A stretch of 64,000 bases of DNA from Paraburkholderia largidicola (GCF_013426895.1 NZ_AP023175.1:1178001-1242000); one strand, 5' to 3'; positions 7,975 through 16,067 are shown, numbered from the stretch's first letter. Notes: a model not told the origin generated them from the sequence alone. Made by a program: numbers and translations.

Positions 7975-9147
7975 TTGAACAAGAAAGTACTTACCACCGC
8001 TCTACTCGCCTCGGCATTTGCAGGGACCGCGCACGCACAAAGCAGCGTCACGCTGTACGGCATCATCGATGCAGGTATCAGCTACGCAAACCACTCGAAG
8101 AACGCAGCAGGCGGCAGCGACAAGCTGTTCAAGTATGACGACGGCGTGGCGCAAGGCAGCCGTTGGGGCCTGCGCGGCACGGAAGACCTGGGCGGCGGCC
8201 TGAAGGCACTGTTCGTGCTCGAAAGCGGCTTCAACAGCGGCAACGGCACGTCGGGCCAGGGCGGCGCACTGTTCGGCCGTCAGGCGTTCGTGGGTCTGTC
8301 GAAGGACGGCATCGGCTCGCTGACGTTCGGTCGTCAATACGCGTTCACGACCGACTATCTGGGCAGCAACTATTCGACGGGTGGCCTGACGGTCGCTGGT
8401 AACTACGCTTACCACATCAACGACGTCGACCAGCTCACGTCGAGCCGTATCAACAATGCGGTCAAGTTCAGCAGCGCGAACTACGCAGGTCTCACGTTCG
8501 GTGCGATGTATGGCTTCTCGAACCAGGCTGGCGCATTCGGCGGCGCACCGACCGTCGGCACGGCGACGGGCTCGTCGCGCGCTTACAGCTTCGGCGTGAA
8601 CTACGCGAACGGCCCGATCGGCCTGGGCGCAGCGTACACGGACATCCGTTTCCCGAGCCTGGCAACGCCGGCATTCTCGACGTCGATCGCCAACGTGAAC
8701 ACGAGCGCCACGACCACCACCGTGCGCGACCTGCGTACGTTCGGTCTGGGCGGCCGTTACATCATCGGACCGGCAACGCTGTACGCGCTGTGGACGAACA
8801 CGCACTTCGAGCCGATCACGGGCGCGTCGACGACGTTCAACAACTTCGAAGGCGGCGCGAAGTATGCGTTCACGCCGGCGCTGACGACGGGCCTCGGCTA
8901 CACGTACTCGCGTCTGACGGGCGCGACGACGGGCCACTTCAACCAGGTGGACGCAAGCGTCGACTACGCGCTGTCGAAGCGTACCGACGTCTACGGCCTG
9001 GTGATCTATCAGGACGCGTCGGGCAAGACGGCTTCGGGCGCACCGATCCAGGCTCAGATCGGTTCGTCGACGTCGTACTTCAACACGTCGGGTTCGGGCT
9101 CGCAGAACCAGCTCGCGTTCCGCGTCGGCATGCGTCACAAGTTCTAA
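7975..9147 (+). CDS. Gram-negative trimeric porin (Burkholderia OpcP/OmpC type)
   Basis: 390-residue outer-membrane porin. The signal peptide MNKKVLTTALLASAFAGTAHA is followed by QSSVTLYGIIDAGISY, the hallmark N-terminal strand of Burkholderia porins. The protein ends in KF, the C-terminal phenylalanine recognised by the BAM machinery. The start codon is TTG with a GGAGAA ribosome site; there is no better ATG because the signal peptide begins exactly there. It is expected to form a 16-stranded barrel for small solutes. Strong codon bias suggests high expression. It is flanked by terminators. Confidence 0.95.
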   Translation: MNKKVLTTALLASAFAGTAHAQSSVTLYGIIDAGISYANHSKNAAGGSDKLFKYDDGVAQGSRWGLRGTEDLGGGLKALFVLESGFNSGNGTSGQGGALFGRQAFVGLSKDGIGSLTFGRQYAFTTDYLGSNYSTGGLTVAGNYAYHINDVDQLTSSRINNAVKFSSANYAGLTFGAMYGFSNQAGAFGGAPTVGTATGSSRAYSFGVNYANGPIGLGAAYTDIRFPSLATPAFSTSIANVNTSATTTTVRDLRTFGLGGRYIIGPATLYALWTNTHFEPITGASTTFNNFEGGAKYAFTPALTTGLGYTYSRLTGATTGHFNQVDASVDYALSKRTDVYGLVIYQDASGKTASGAPIQAQIGSSTSYFNTSGSGSQNQLAFRVGMRHKF

Positions 9148-9207
9148 GCTGTGTTGTCGGGCGAAGCGCTTGCGGGCGCTTTGCCTGAACGCTTGCAGAT
9201 GGACTGG

Positions 9208-9235
9208 AAACGCCCCGCTTTTGTGGGGCGTTTTT
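9208..9235 (+). terminator. Rho-independent terminator of the porin gene
   Basis: Stem AAACGCCCC (9208-9216) with GGGGCGTTT (9225-9233), 8-base loop and a run of five T. Confidence 0.9.
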
Positions 9236-9263
9236 GTTGGTGGTGATAGGTGAAAAGTGAAAC

Positions 9264-9587
9264 TCAGGCTGCCAGCTTCATGCTGACGAGCCGGTTCAGG
9301 CTCACGCCCTGCTCGGCCGCCTGCATCGCCAGCGCGCGATGTTGCTCAGGTGGAATGCGTACTCTGAACTCGCCGCTATAGCGCTTCTCCGCGAGCGGCT
9401 CAGGTACGGCTTCACCTTGTTCGATCATGTCGGCGATGGCTTCCGCGACAGCAGCGCGTATTCCCTTGAGCGCGGCGTCGGGCGAACGGGCAAGCCACGA
9501 AAGGGATGGAAACTCCGCGCACAGCCCCACATGTTCGCCGTCTTCCGGCGACCAGGTGACGCGGTAGGTGTAGTGATCAGCGGGCAC
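9264..9587 (-). CDS. hicB: HicB antitoxin
   Basis: 107-residue HicB family antitoxin. The N-terminal degenerate RNase-H-like fold (YRVTWSPEDGEHVGLCAEFPSLS) binds and neutralises HicA. The C-terminal part (GEFRVRIPPEQHRALAMQAAEQ) is a ribbon-helix-helix-like DNA-binding segment that would bind the operator at 9834-9857. It begins at a GTG with a strong AAGGAG site and overlaps the end of hicA by 11 bases, so the antitoxin is translated second but with the better ribosome site. This should favour excess antitoxin. Confidence 0.88.
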   Translation of the reverse strand: MPADHYTYRVTWSPEDGEHVGLCAEFPSLSWLARSPDAALKGIRAAVAEAIADMIEQGEAVPEPLAEKRYSGEFRVRIPPEQHRALAMQAAEQGVSLNRLVSMKLAA

Positions 9588-9828
9588 GTTGACTCTCCTT
9601 CAGCTTATCGATGGCCTGCAGCACCTGGCGAACCTGGTATGCCTTGGCCTTTCCTTTTTCGTTTTGAATATTGACGCGTGGATCGCCCATCCAGGGCATG
9701 CGGAAAACTGCGTGACTCGAACCCGATTGACGCGGCTTTCCGAAATACTCCTCGCAGACCTTGAACAATGCCGTGTAACGGACGTTCGCGGGTTCACGAC
9801 GCATTTGTTCAAGGATTTTTTCTGTCAT
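9577..9828 (-). CDS. hicA: HicA-like mRNA interferase toxin
   Basis: 83-residue HicA toxin, a small double-stranded-RNA-binding-fold ribonuclease that cleaves mRNA. The motif GSSHAVFRMP carries the catalytic histidine of the family (G-S-x-H). The N-terminal helix MTEKILEQMRREP and the C-terminal KAYQVRQVLQAIDKL helix fit the fold. The ATG is only 5 bases from the tandem operator and no good Shine-Dalgarno sequence is visible, consistent with low toxin translation. It is the first gene of the operon. Confidence 0.85.
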   Translation of the reverse strand: MTEKILEQMRREPANVRYTALFKVCEEYFGKPRQSGSSHAVFRMPWMGDPRVNIQNEKGKAKAYQVRQVLQAIDKLKESQRAR

Positions 9829-9833
9829 GCACG

Positions 9834-9857
9834 AATGGTACCATTAATGGCACCATT
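9834..9857 (-). promoter_or_regulatory. Tandem hicAB operator
   Basis: Two adjoining 12-bp units, AATGGTACCATT (9834-9845) and AATGGCACCATT (9846-9857). The first is a perfect palindrome and the second differs from it at one base. The pair lies directly upstream of the hicA start, the expected place for HicB autorepression. Confidence 0.7.
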
Positions 9858-9896
9858 CGGTCGGCGCGGCCGTGATGTACGGGTAACAGATCTACA

Positions 9897-10121
9897 CTAA
9901 TCCGGCGACACAAAAATCCGCACTTCCCCGTCCGCCGTCGGCATCGTGAAGTCATTGATGCGGTCCGCGCGGACGTCGAAGAGCAGGCGTTCCAGGCGCT
10001 CGAGCCGTGCCGCCTTTTCGCCGGCGTTCAACGATAGCGTGTCCGAATCCTTCATCAGCGCCATACGCGCGGCCATGATGCGCGCGACTGCGCTCGATCT
10101 CGATGTGAAAACCTCTTCCAT
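9897..10121 (-). CDS. Small protein of unknown function
   Basis: 74 residues, no family recognised. The ATG is preceded by GGAAGGA about 10 bases upstream, a plausible ribosome site. The N-terminal half is helical and alanine/arginine-rich; the middle is leucine/arginine-rich (EKAARLERLERLLFDV), suggesting a short amphipathic helix; the C-terminus is probably a beta-hairpin (GEVRIFVSPD). There is no signal peptide or membrane segment. It lies upstream of hicA on the same strand with 68 bases between, but the hicAB operator in that gap argues for separate transcription. Confidence 0.5.
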   Translation of the reverse strand: MEEVFTSRSSAVARIMAARMALMKDSDTLSLNAGEKAARLERLERLLFDVRADRINDFTMPTADGEVRIFVSPD

Positions 10122-10310
10122 GTCGGGTACTTCCTTCCCGCTGCGGCCACATGGAAAGCGTCATTTCGCATGCCGCGCCAGCTATGTTCGTCAAAAAGTG
10201 GCGCCCGCGTAGCCGGGCGCGCGACGATTCTATGAGCTTGCGCAAATTCTTGCCGCGCCGTTGACATGCACCTCGCCGTCCCCGTTCGGGCAATATCAAT
10301 CAATCATTGC

Positions 10311-10344
10311 TTATGATAAATATAAAAAACATTAACTATCATAA
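10311..10344 (+). promoter_or_regulatory. AT-rich inverted repeat upstream of a small gene
   Basis: A strikingly AT-rich patch in an otherwise GC-rich, gene-free 313-base gap. Arms TTATGATA (10311-10318) and TATCATAA (10337-10344) are perfect inverted repeats with an 18-base A/T spacer. It lies about 90 bases before the ATG at 10435 and could be an operator with promoter. The rest of the gap (10122-10310) shows nothing recognisable. Confidence 0.4.
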
Positions 10345-10434
10345 ATGAATCGATGATCCTACTCTTCAGTTCATCCCACGGCATCGTGCGCAAGCAGCGA
10401 TGCGAAACACCGGGATGAGCAACAGGAGTGGATC

Positions 10435-10686
10435 ATGAACACCGCCGCCCAATCGCTGCACTCTCAGGTCGAAAAGTGGCTCGCCCCCGGACCACTGGGG
10501 CAGATTCGGGTCGTGCGGTTCGGTCATCGGCGCAGGGACGGAACGAGATACGCGCACGTCGAGGCATCGACGACGCGCGGCGCGCGGGCAATCTTCTTCT
10601 TTCGTCATCACGACGGCGGCTGGTGCGTCTTTCCGCCTCAAGCAGGCGGACCGTCGATGTCAGCGCATCTCGGCGTGTACTGCTAG
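10435..10686 (+). CDS. Small unknown protein
   Basis: 83 residues, no recognised family. A good AGGAG ribosome site 6 bases upstream supports the ATG. The sequence has an N-terminal helix, an arginine-rich strand region (RVVRFGHRRRDG) and aromatic runs (IFFFRHHDGGWCVFPP), suggesting a compact alpha/beta domain. There is no signal peptide. The upstream AT-rich inverted repeat suggests it is regulated on its own. It converges with the PLP dehydratase, the two stops lying 26 bases apart. Confidence 0.55.
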   Translation: MNTAAQSLHSQVEKWLAPGPLGQIRVVRFGHRRRDGTRYAHVEASTTRGARAIFFFRHHDGGWCVFPPQAGGPSMSAHLGVYC

Positions 10687-10712
10687 TCCCGTCGCCAGAG
10701 CGCCGATCGACT

Positions 10713-11678
10713 TCAACTCGCCGAGACCAGCTCCGCGAACTTTTGCACATCGACATTGCCGCCGCTGATCAACACGCCGATCCGCTTGCCCTTGAGCTTG
10801 TCCTTCATCTGGCGTGCGGCGGCGAAGCCCAGACAACCGGTCGGCTCCACGACGATCTTCATCCGGGCCGCAAGGAAACGCATGCAATCGATGAGTTCCG
10901 CGTCGCTCGCCGTGAGCACATCGGTGACATCGCGCTGGATGATCGGGAACGTGTACTGGCCGAGATGCTGCGTTTGCGCGCCGTCGGCGATCGTCTTCGG
11001 CGTCTCGATGTGAACGATCTTGCCTGAGCGGAAAGACTGCTGCCCATCGTTGCCCGCTTCCGGTTCTACCGCGTAGAGCGCGCAGTCCGGCGACAGCGCG
11101 CGCGTCGACAGCGCCGAGCCCGACAGCAATCCGCCGCCGCCGAGCGGCACGAAGAACGCGTCGAGCGGCCCGACTTCGTCGAACAGTTCTTTCGCCGCCG
11201 TACCCTGCCCGGCCATCACATCGGGGTGATCGTAGGGCGGAATCAGTGTCAGGCCGTGCTTCTGCGCGAGGTCGCGGCCAATCTGCTCGCGGTCTTCCTT
11301 GTAGCGGTCGTAAATGACGACGTTGCCGCCGTAGCCTTTGGTCGCCTCGACTTTCATGTGCGGCGCGTCGTGCGGCATCACGATCGTTGCGGGCATGCCG
11401 AGCAGACGCGCGGACAGCGCCACGGCCTGCGCGTGATTACCCGACGAAAACGCGACCACGCCCTGACGGCGCTGCTGCTCATCGAACTTCGACAACGCGT
11501 TGAACGCGCCGCGAAACTTGAACGCGCCCATGCGCTGGAAGTTTTCGCATTTGAAGAACACTTCGGCGCCGAACATGTCGTTGACGGTCCGCGAAGTCAG
11601 AACGGGCGTGCGGTGCGCGACGCCTTCGAGCCGCCTGGATGCGGCAACGACGTCGTCATAAGTGGGCAGAGTGAGCAT
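10713..11678 (-). CDS. PLP-dependent threonine/3-hydroxyaspartate dehydratase-like enzyme
   Basis: 321-residue fold-type-II PLP enzyme of the serine racemase/threonine dehydratase group, without the C-terminal ACT domain of biosynthetic IlvA. The PLP lysine is K54 in GAFKFRGA. SSGNHAQA and the GGGGLLSG phosphate-binding loop follow. The sequence pattern (CENFQRMGAFKFRGA, MPHDAPHMKVEATKGYG) is most like eukaryotic-type serine racemase and threo-3-hydroxyaspartate ammonia-lyase. I chose the ATG at 11678, which gives the normal N-terminus; an upstream extension to 11744 looks non-coding. Nearby D-hydroxy-amino-acid genes support a hydroxyaspartate or serine/threonine catabolic role. Confidence 0.85.
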   Translation of the reverse strand: MLTLPTYDDVVAASRRLEGVAHRTPVLTSRTVNDMFGAEVFFKCENFQRMGAFKFRGAFNALSKFDEQQRRQGVVAFSSGNHAQAVALSARLLGMPATIVMPHDAPHMKVEATKGYGGNVVIYDRYKEDREQIGRDLAQKHGLTLIPPYDHPDVMAGQGTAAKELFDEVGPLDAFFVPLGGGGLLSGSALSTRALSPDCALYAVEPEAGNDGQQSFRSGKIVHIETPKTIADGAQTQHLGQYTFPIIQRDVTDVLTASDAELIDCMRFLAARMKIVVEPTGCLGFAAARQMKDKLKGKRIGVLISGGNVDVQKFAELVSAS

Positions 11679-11826
11679 GGTGGTCCGGGAGACAGGGTGT
11701 TGAGCGACGCGGGCGTGGAACGCGCGAGCTACAGCGACGCGCAATTATCCCGCTGGATTGATCGAATTGTGATTAGACATATTGTCTATGTCAATACATT
11801 TTGTAAATCGACGCCGCCGTGCAGTG

Positions 11827-12747
11827 CTATTTGCGCCATGGAGGCGGATCCATCGCGGCCCGCGCCGCGTCGAGAAAGAGCCGCACGCGGGCAGGCACGC
11901 CCTTTCGCGTCGGCACGAGCGCGACGATGGGCGCTGGCGCCAGCCGCCATTGGGGCAGCAAACGCTTGAGCTTTCCGCTTGCGATCAGCGCGCCCGCGTC
12001 CCATTCGGATCGCATCATGATGCCGAGCCCGCGCATTGCCCAATCACCGATCACACCGCCATCGTTCGACGACAGCGCGCCCGTCACGCGCACCGTCACC
12101 GCCTTGCCCTGTTTCGCCTGTTTGCCTGACGCCTGCTCGAAACGCCAGCGCGATACATCCTCGTCGTTCTCGCGCAGGCACAGACAAGGCAGATGCGTGA
12201 GTTCATGAGGATGTTCGAGCGCGGCAAGACTGGCCGCCAGTCGCGGGCTCGCGCACAGATAACGCTCGTTCGGCGCGAGCACATGCGCGACCCACGATGA
12301 ATCCTTCATTTCGCCGATATGGATCACGATATCCGCGCCCGCGCTGTCAGCAAGCGGGTTATCAGAGAGAGTCAGGCTTGCCTTCACGTTCGGGTACATC
12401 AGGTGAAAGTCCCTGAGAACGGGCGCCACGTGAACGCGTCCGAAACCCAGCGGCGCGACGATGCGCAAGCTCCCCGATACCGACTGATGTTCCGCGGCGA
12501 TCCGCTCAGGCAGCGTTTCGAGACGTTCGAGCAGATCGATTGCTTCGAGCATCAGACGCGTGCCTTCGTCCGTGAGCGAGATGCCGCGCGCCTCGCGCAC
12601 GGCGAGATGCACGCCGAGGCGCTCTTCGAGCTTCTGCAGCCGCACGGTGAGCGCGGGCGGCGTGACGTCGAGCAGTCGTGCGGCACCCGCAAGCGAATGC
12701 GTCGTGCCGAGCGCCCTGAACATGCGCATGTCGTCGAGATCGATCAT
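11827..12747 (-). CDS. LysR family regulator
   Basis: 306-residue LysR-type regulator: N-terminal winged helix (residues about 4-62, SLAGAARLLDVTPPALTVRLQKLEERLG) and a C-terminal periplasmic-binding-like inducer domain. The ATG at 12747 (MIDLDDMRMF) fits the family N-terminus; a TTG 9 bases upstream is less likely. It is divergent from the fold-III PLP gene at 12845, and the 97-base intergenic space contains an imperfect dyad at 12767-12785. This is the classic layout for activation of the divergent gene. Confidence 0.9.
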   Translation of the reverse strand: MIDLDDMRMFRALGTTHSLAGAARLLDVTPPALTVRLQKLEERLGVHLAVREARGISLTDEGTRLMLEAIDLLERLETLPERIAAEHQSVSGSLRIVAPLGFGRVHVAPVLRDFHLMYPNVKASLTLSDNPLADSAGADIVIHIGEMKDSSWVAHVLAPNERYLCASPRLAASLAALEHPHELTHLPCLCLRENDEDVSRWRFEQASGKQAKQGKAVTVRVTGALSSNDGGVIGDWAMRGLGIMMRSEWDAGALIASGKLKRLLPQWRLAPAPIVALVPTRKGVPARVRLFLDAARAAMDPPPWRK

Positions 12748-12766
12748 TAAACTCAATTAAATGGAA

Positions 12767-12785
12767 GGTTGATGGATCATTAACC
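12767..12785. promoter_or_regulatory. Imperfect dyad in the LysR divergent promoter
   Basis: GGTTGATGGATCATTAACC: the outer GGTT/AACC and inner AT/AT positions are symmetric. It lies between the divergent LysR gene and the gene starting at 12845, with a TATAGC-like -10 element just downstream (about 12790). Likely a LysR recognition site. Confidence 0.45.
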
Positions 12786-12844
12786 ACACTATAGCCCAAC
12801 GGCTCTACAGTCAATGCGCGCACACTTGCCACAAGGAAAGCACC

Positions 12845-13975
12845 GTGAGTCTCGCCTCGCTCAATACGCCCGCTGCCATCGTCGATGTCGACGTCATGAC
12901 GCGCAACATCCAGCGCATGCAAACGCGGATGGACGCACTCGGCGTCAGGTTCCGACCGCACGTCAAGACGACCAAGTGCGAGCAGGTCGTGCGCGCGCAG
13001 CTTGCCGCCGGCGCGCAAGGCATCACCGTTTCGACGCTGAAGGAGGCGGAACAATTCTTCGCTGCAGGCATAGACGATATCGTCTATGCCGTGGCCATGG
13101 CGCCCGGCAAACTCGAACAGGCACTACAACTGCTCCGCCGTGGCTGTCGCCTGAAGATCATCACGGACAGCGTCCATTCGGCGCAGGCCATCGTGGCGTT
13201 CGGCAATGCTCATGCGGCGACCTTCGAGGTGTGGATCGAAGTCGACGTCGACGGACATCGCTCGGGCATCGCGCCGGATGACGATCTGCTGCTCGAAGTC
13301 GGGCGCATTCTGCACGAAGGAAAAATGAAGCTGGGCGGCGTGCTCGCGCACGCGGGCTCGAGCTACGACTACAGCACGTCGGCAGAGCTCGAGCGGATTG
13401 CGGAACAGGAGCGCGCCGGCTGCGCGCATGCGGCCGAACGGCTGCGCGCGGCGGGTCTACCTTGCGACACGGTCAGCATCGGCTCGACACCCACCGCGCT
13501 CGCCGCGCGGCATCCAGACGGCGTGACGGAAGTGCGCGCGGGCGTCTACGTATTCTTTGATCTCGTGATGCACAACGTGACCGTGTGCGGCATCGACGAA
13601 ATCGCGCTCAGCGTGCTGACCACGGTGATCGGTCATCAGGAGAGCAAAGGCTGGGCAATCGTCGACGCGGGCTGGATGGCGATGAGCCGCGACCGCGGCA
13701 CGCAGCGCCAGAAGCAGGACTTCGGCTACGGGCTCGTCTGCACCGAAGACGGCGTGCCTGTCGAAGGCTTCGTGATGAGCGCCGCGAATCAGGAGCATGG
13801 CATCGTCTCGCAAGCCGGCGTACCGGACACGTCGATCGCGCAGCGTTTCCCGGTTGGCACGCGATTGCGTATTTTGCCCAACCACGCATGTGCGACGGGC
13901 GCTCAACATCCCGAGTATCACGCGCTGTCACGCGACGGCAGTGTGTCGGCGTGGCCGCGATTTTATGGCTGGTGA
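12845..13975 (+). CDS. D-threonine aldolase / D-threo-3-hydroxyaspartate dehydratase family enzyme
   Basis: 376-residue fold-type-III PLP enzyme (alanine racemase N-terminal barrel plus D-serine dehydratase-like C-terminal domain). The PLP lysine is K41 in RPHVKTTK. The metal-binding pair H347 and C349 in PNHACAT marks the metal-dependent D-serine dehydratase/D-threonine aldolase/D-threo-hydroxyaspartate dehydratase family. The start is GTG after an AAGGAAAG site. Which of these D-hydroxy-amino acids is used cannot be decided by sequence alone. It is divergent from the LysR gene and convergent with a YheO/DauR regulator. Confidence 0.85.
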   Translation: MSLASLNTPAAIVDVDVMTRNIQRMQTRMDALGVRFRPHVKTTKCEQVVRAQLAAGAQGITVSTLKEAEQFFAAGIDDIVYAVAMAPGKLEQALQLLRRGCRLKIITDSVHSAQAIVAFGNAHAATFEVWIEVDVDGHRSGIAPDDDLLLEVGRILHEGKMKLGGVLAHAGSSYDYSTSAELERIAEQERAGCAHAAERLRAAGLPCDTVSIGSTPTALAARHPDGVTEVRAGVYVFFDLVMHNVTVCGIDEIALSVLTTVIGHQESKGWAIVDAGWMAMSRDRGTQRQKQDFGYGLVCTEDGVPVEGFVMSAANQEHGIVSQAGVPDTSIAQRFPVGTRLRILPNHACATGAQHPEYHALSRDGSVSAWPRFYGW

Positions 13976-13999
13976 GCGGGCGGGAATAACAACGCCGCG

Positions 14000-14632
14000 T
14001 CACTTCGCATCGTTGTACACCGTCGCTCGCGATACGCCCAGGTGCGCCGCAATGATTTCCATCGACTTGCGCACCTCCAGAAAACCCGCCTGCTTCAACT
14101 CCTGCATCAACGCGCGCCGATGCTCCGTCTTCAGCGCCTGCGGCGTGGTGGACAGCGACATCGCGTACTGGTCGATGCGCTCCCTGATCGCCTCGGCATT
14201 TGCCGGATCGAGCGATTCCTTTACGCCTGCGCCCGAAGCCGTACAAAACTGCTCCAGCACATTCTGGATACCGCGAAACAGATTCAGATCGACGTTCAGA
14301 CACAACGCGGCGACATAGCGTCCCGACGAATCCTTGATCCCGACCGACGTGCTCTTCGCGCGGCGGCCGTCGCCGAACTGGTTCGGATAGTTGGTCAGCA
14401 ACTGCGGGTAGTCTTCGTCCGCGATCCGCGCGAGTCCGAGTTCCGTTGCCGGGTCGCCGACAGCGCGCCCAGACAGGTTGTTGTGTATCGCGAGAATCGC
14501 ATGCCCCGGGTCGCGCAGATCGTGGACGACGACTTCGCAAAATGGGGCGAACGTCTGCCCCAGACCGTCGGCGATCTGCTTCACCTGATCGAGAAGCGAC
14601 TCGTGCTCCCGCGCCAACGCGCTTTTTTTCAT
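14000..14632 (-). CDS. YheO/DauR-type PAS-like transcriptional regulator
   Basis: 210-residue regulator: N-terminal YheO-like PAS domain (about 15-125) and a C-terminal helix-turn-helix (IIAAHLGVSRATVYNDAK). DauR, the characterised relative, represses D-arginine catabolism, so a D-amino-acid link fits the neighbouring fold-III PLP enzyme, whose stop is 24 bases away. The ATG at 14632 has no clear Shine-Dalgarno sequence. The upstream sequence is AT-rich, with a TTGACT -35 element and TTAGAT at a 17-base spacing, so the leader would be very short. Confidence 0.87.
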   Translation of the reverse strand: MKKSALAREHESLLDQVKQIADGLGQTFAPFCEVVVHDLRDPGHAILAIHNNLSGRAVGDPATELGLARIADEDYPQLLTNYPNQFGDGRRAKSTSVGIKDSSGRYVAALCLNVDLNLFRGIQNVLEQFCTASGAGVKESLDPANAEAIRERIDQYAMSLSTTPQALKTEHRRALMQELKQAGFLEVRKSMEIIAAHLGVSRATVYNDAK

Positions 14633-14822
14633 GATAGACGTTTCATCTAATATTACTCATATTGTACAGTCAATTGCGGTCGCATCCGTAGCGAACCGAA
14701 GTGTCGTGCGGTTTCATTTCTCTTGAACGCGATCCGGCATCGCCTATATTTCGACTCATGCATGCCGCATCGAACGCAGCGCCTCGAGTCGTAACGACGT
14801 TGCTAAACGAGTGAGGCCGCTC

Positions 14823-15569
14823 ATGTGCAATACGTATGAATATCCACGGCAGTACAAAGGCTCGGGCCGCCGGCAATTTCTCAGGTTGACGAGTGCTGCG
14901 GCCGTCGCGGGCTTTGCCCAGATCACGTTCCTGTCCGGCGTGGCACGCGCCGATGCGCTGACCCGGGCGCAGCGCGACCGGATGTCGCCGCAAGACATCA
15001 TCGACGACATGAAAAAGGGCAACGCGCGCTTCCAGAAAGGCGAGCGAAAACCACGCAACTATCTGCGCGAGCAACGCGCAAGCGCAGCGGGGCAATATCC
15101 GGCCGCCGTGCTGCTGAGCTGCATCGATTCGCGCGCACCCGCCGAGGTCATCATGGACCTCGGTATTGGCGACATCTTCAACTGCCGCGTTGCGGGCAAC
15201 GTCGAGAACACCGACATCCTCGGCAGCATGGAGTTTGCGTGCAAGCTGTCGGGCGCGAAGGTCGTCGTCGTGATGGGCCACACGGCCTGCGGCGCGATCA
15301 AGGGCGCCATTGCGAACGCCGAGCTGGGCAATCTCACCGCATTGCTCGACAAGATCAAACCCGCTGTCCAGGCGACCGAGTACACCGGCGAGCGCTCCGC
15401 GACCAACTATGAGTTCGTGAATGCCGTGGCGCGCAAGAACGTCGAACTGACGATCGGCAACATACGCCGCGATAGCCCTGTGCTGGCCGACATGGAGCAG
15501 CAAGGCGCGATCAAGATCGTCGGCGCGATGTACAACCTGAGCACGGGCGCGCTGGCGTTTTTCCCCTGA
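14823..15569 (+). CDS. Tat-exported beta-carbonic anhydrase
   Basis: 248-residue beta-class carbonic anhydrase interconverting CO2 and bicarbonate. Zinc ligands are C100, H153 and C156 with the D102-R104 dyad (SCIDSR, MGHTACG). The N-terminus carries a twin-arginine signal: SGRRQFLRL with R16-R17, then a hydrophobic stretch ending in ARA near 41-43. The enzyme is therefore exported folded to the periplasm. I chose the ATG at 14823; a GTG four codons earlier is also possible. It is monocistronic. Confidence 0.9.
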   Translation: MCNTYEYPRQYKGSGRRQFLRLTSAAAVAGFAQITFLSGVARADALTRAQRDRMSPQDIIDDMKKGNARFQKGERKPRNYLREQRASAAGQYPAAVLLSCIDSRAPAEVIMDLGIGDIFNCRVAGNVENTDILGSMEFACKLSGAKVVVVMGHTACGAIKGAIANAELGNLTALLDKIKPAVQATEYTGERSATNYEFVNAVARKNVELTIGNIRRDSPVLADMEQQGAIKIVGAMYNLSTGALAFFP

Positions 15570-15662
15570 TCGGCGGGTTGACGGGCGGGTTGATGTGCAT
15601 CTGACAGGGCGATTGAATATTCTGTTACCCTGCGCCCTTTCTCCCAGCTTGAACCCGTATAG

Positions 15663-16067
15663 ATGGATACCCCTTTCAACGAACGCGGCGTGTCGGTCAC
15701 GCGCAATGCGCTGTCGGCGGCCGGCCAGGTCTTTCCGTTGCGCGAGATCAAAGACGTGCGCGTCGTTACCGTGCAGAAGAACAGGCTCGTGCCCTGGGCG
15801 ATTTCGCTGGTCGGCGCCGTGGCCGCGGTAGTCGGCGGCGTGTTTGCGTCGCCGGCGGGTGTGGTGGTTGGCGTGATGCTGATCGTCGTCGGCTGGCTCA
15901 CGTGGATTACGCAGGACGTCACGCATCGCCTGATGGTCCAGACAGCGGGCAGCGAACGCGAAGCCCTGTCGAGCATCGATCTGTCGTTCGTCGAACGCGT
16001 CGCGCAAACGGTCCGTGACGCGCTCGCCTCGGCCGGCGCCGCTGCCGCCGCGCCGAAGAACCAATAA
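15663..16067 (+). CDS. DUF6232-like small membrane protein
   Basis: 134 residues. A short N-terminal beta-rich segment (GVSVTRNALSAAGQVFPLREIKDVRV) precedes two closely spaced hydrophobic helices (about 46-63 and 66-83) forming a membrane hairpin. A soluble C-terminal helix ends in an alanine-rich tail. The architecture matches the DUF6232 group of proteins of unknown function. Function is not known. It stands alone, 93 bases after the carbonic anhydrase gene. Confidence 0.7.
   Translation: MDTPFNERGVSVTRNALSAAGQVFPLREIKDVRVVTVQKNRLVPWAISLVGAVAAVVGGVFASPAGVVVGVMLIVVGWLTWITQDVTHRLMVQTAGSEREALSSIDLSFVERVAQTVRDALASAGAAAAAPKNQ

Noticed and set aside
14670..16064. A 464-codon minus-strand frame opposite the carbonic anhydrase
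   Set aside because: The plus strand carries the complete zinc-site enzyme and DUF6232-like gene; the antisense product lacks any motif.
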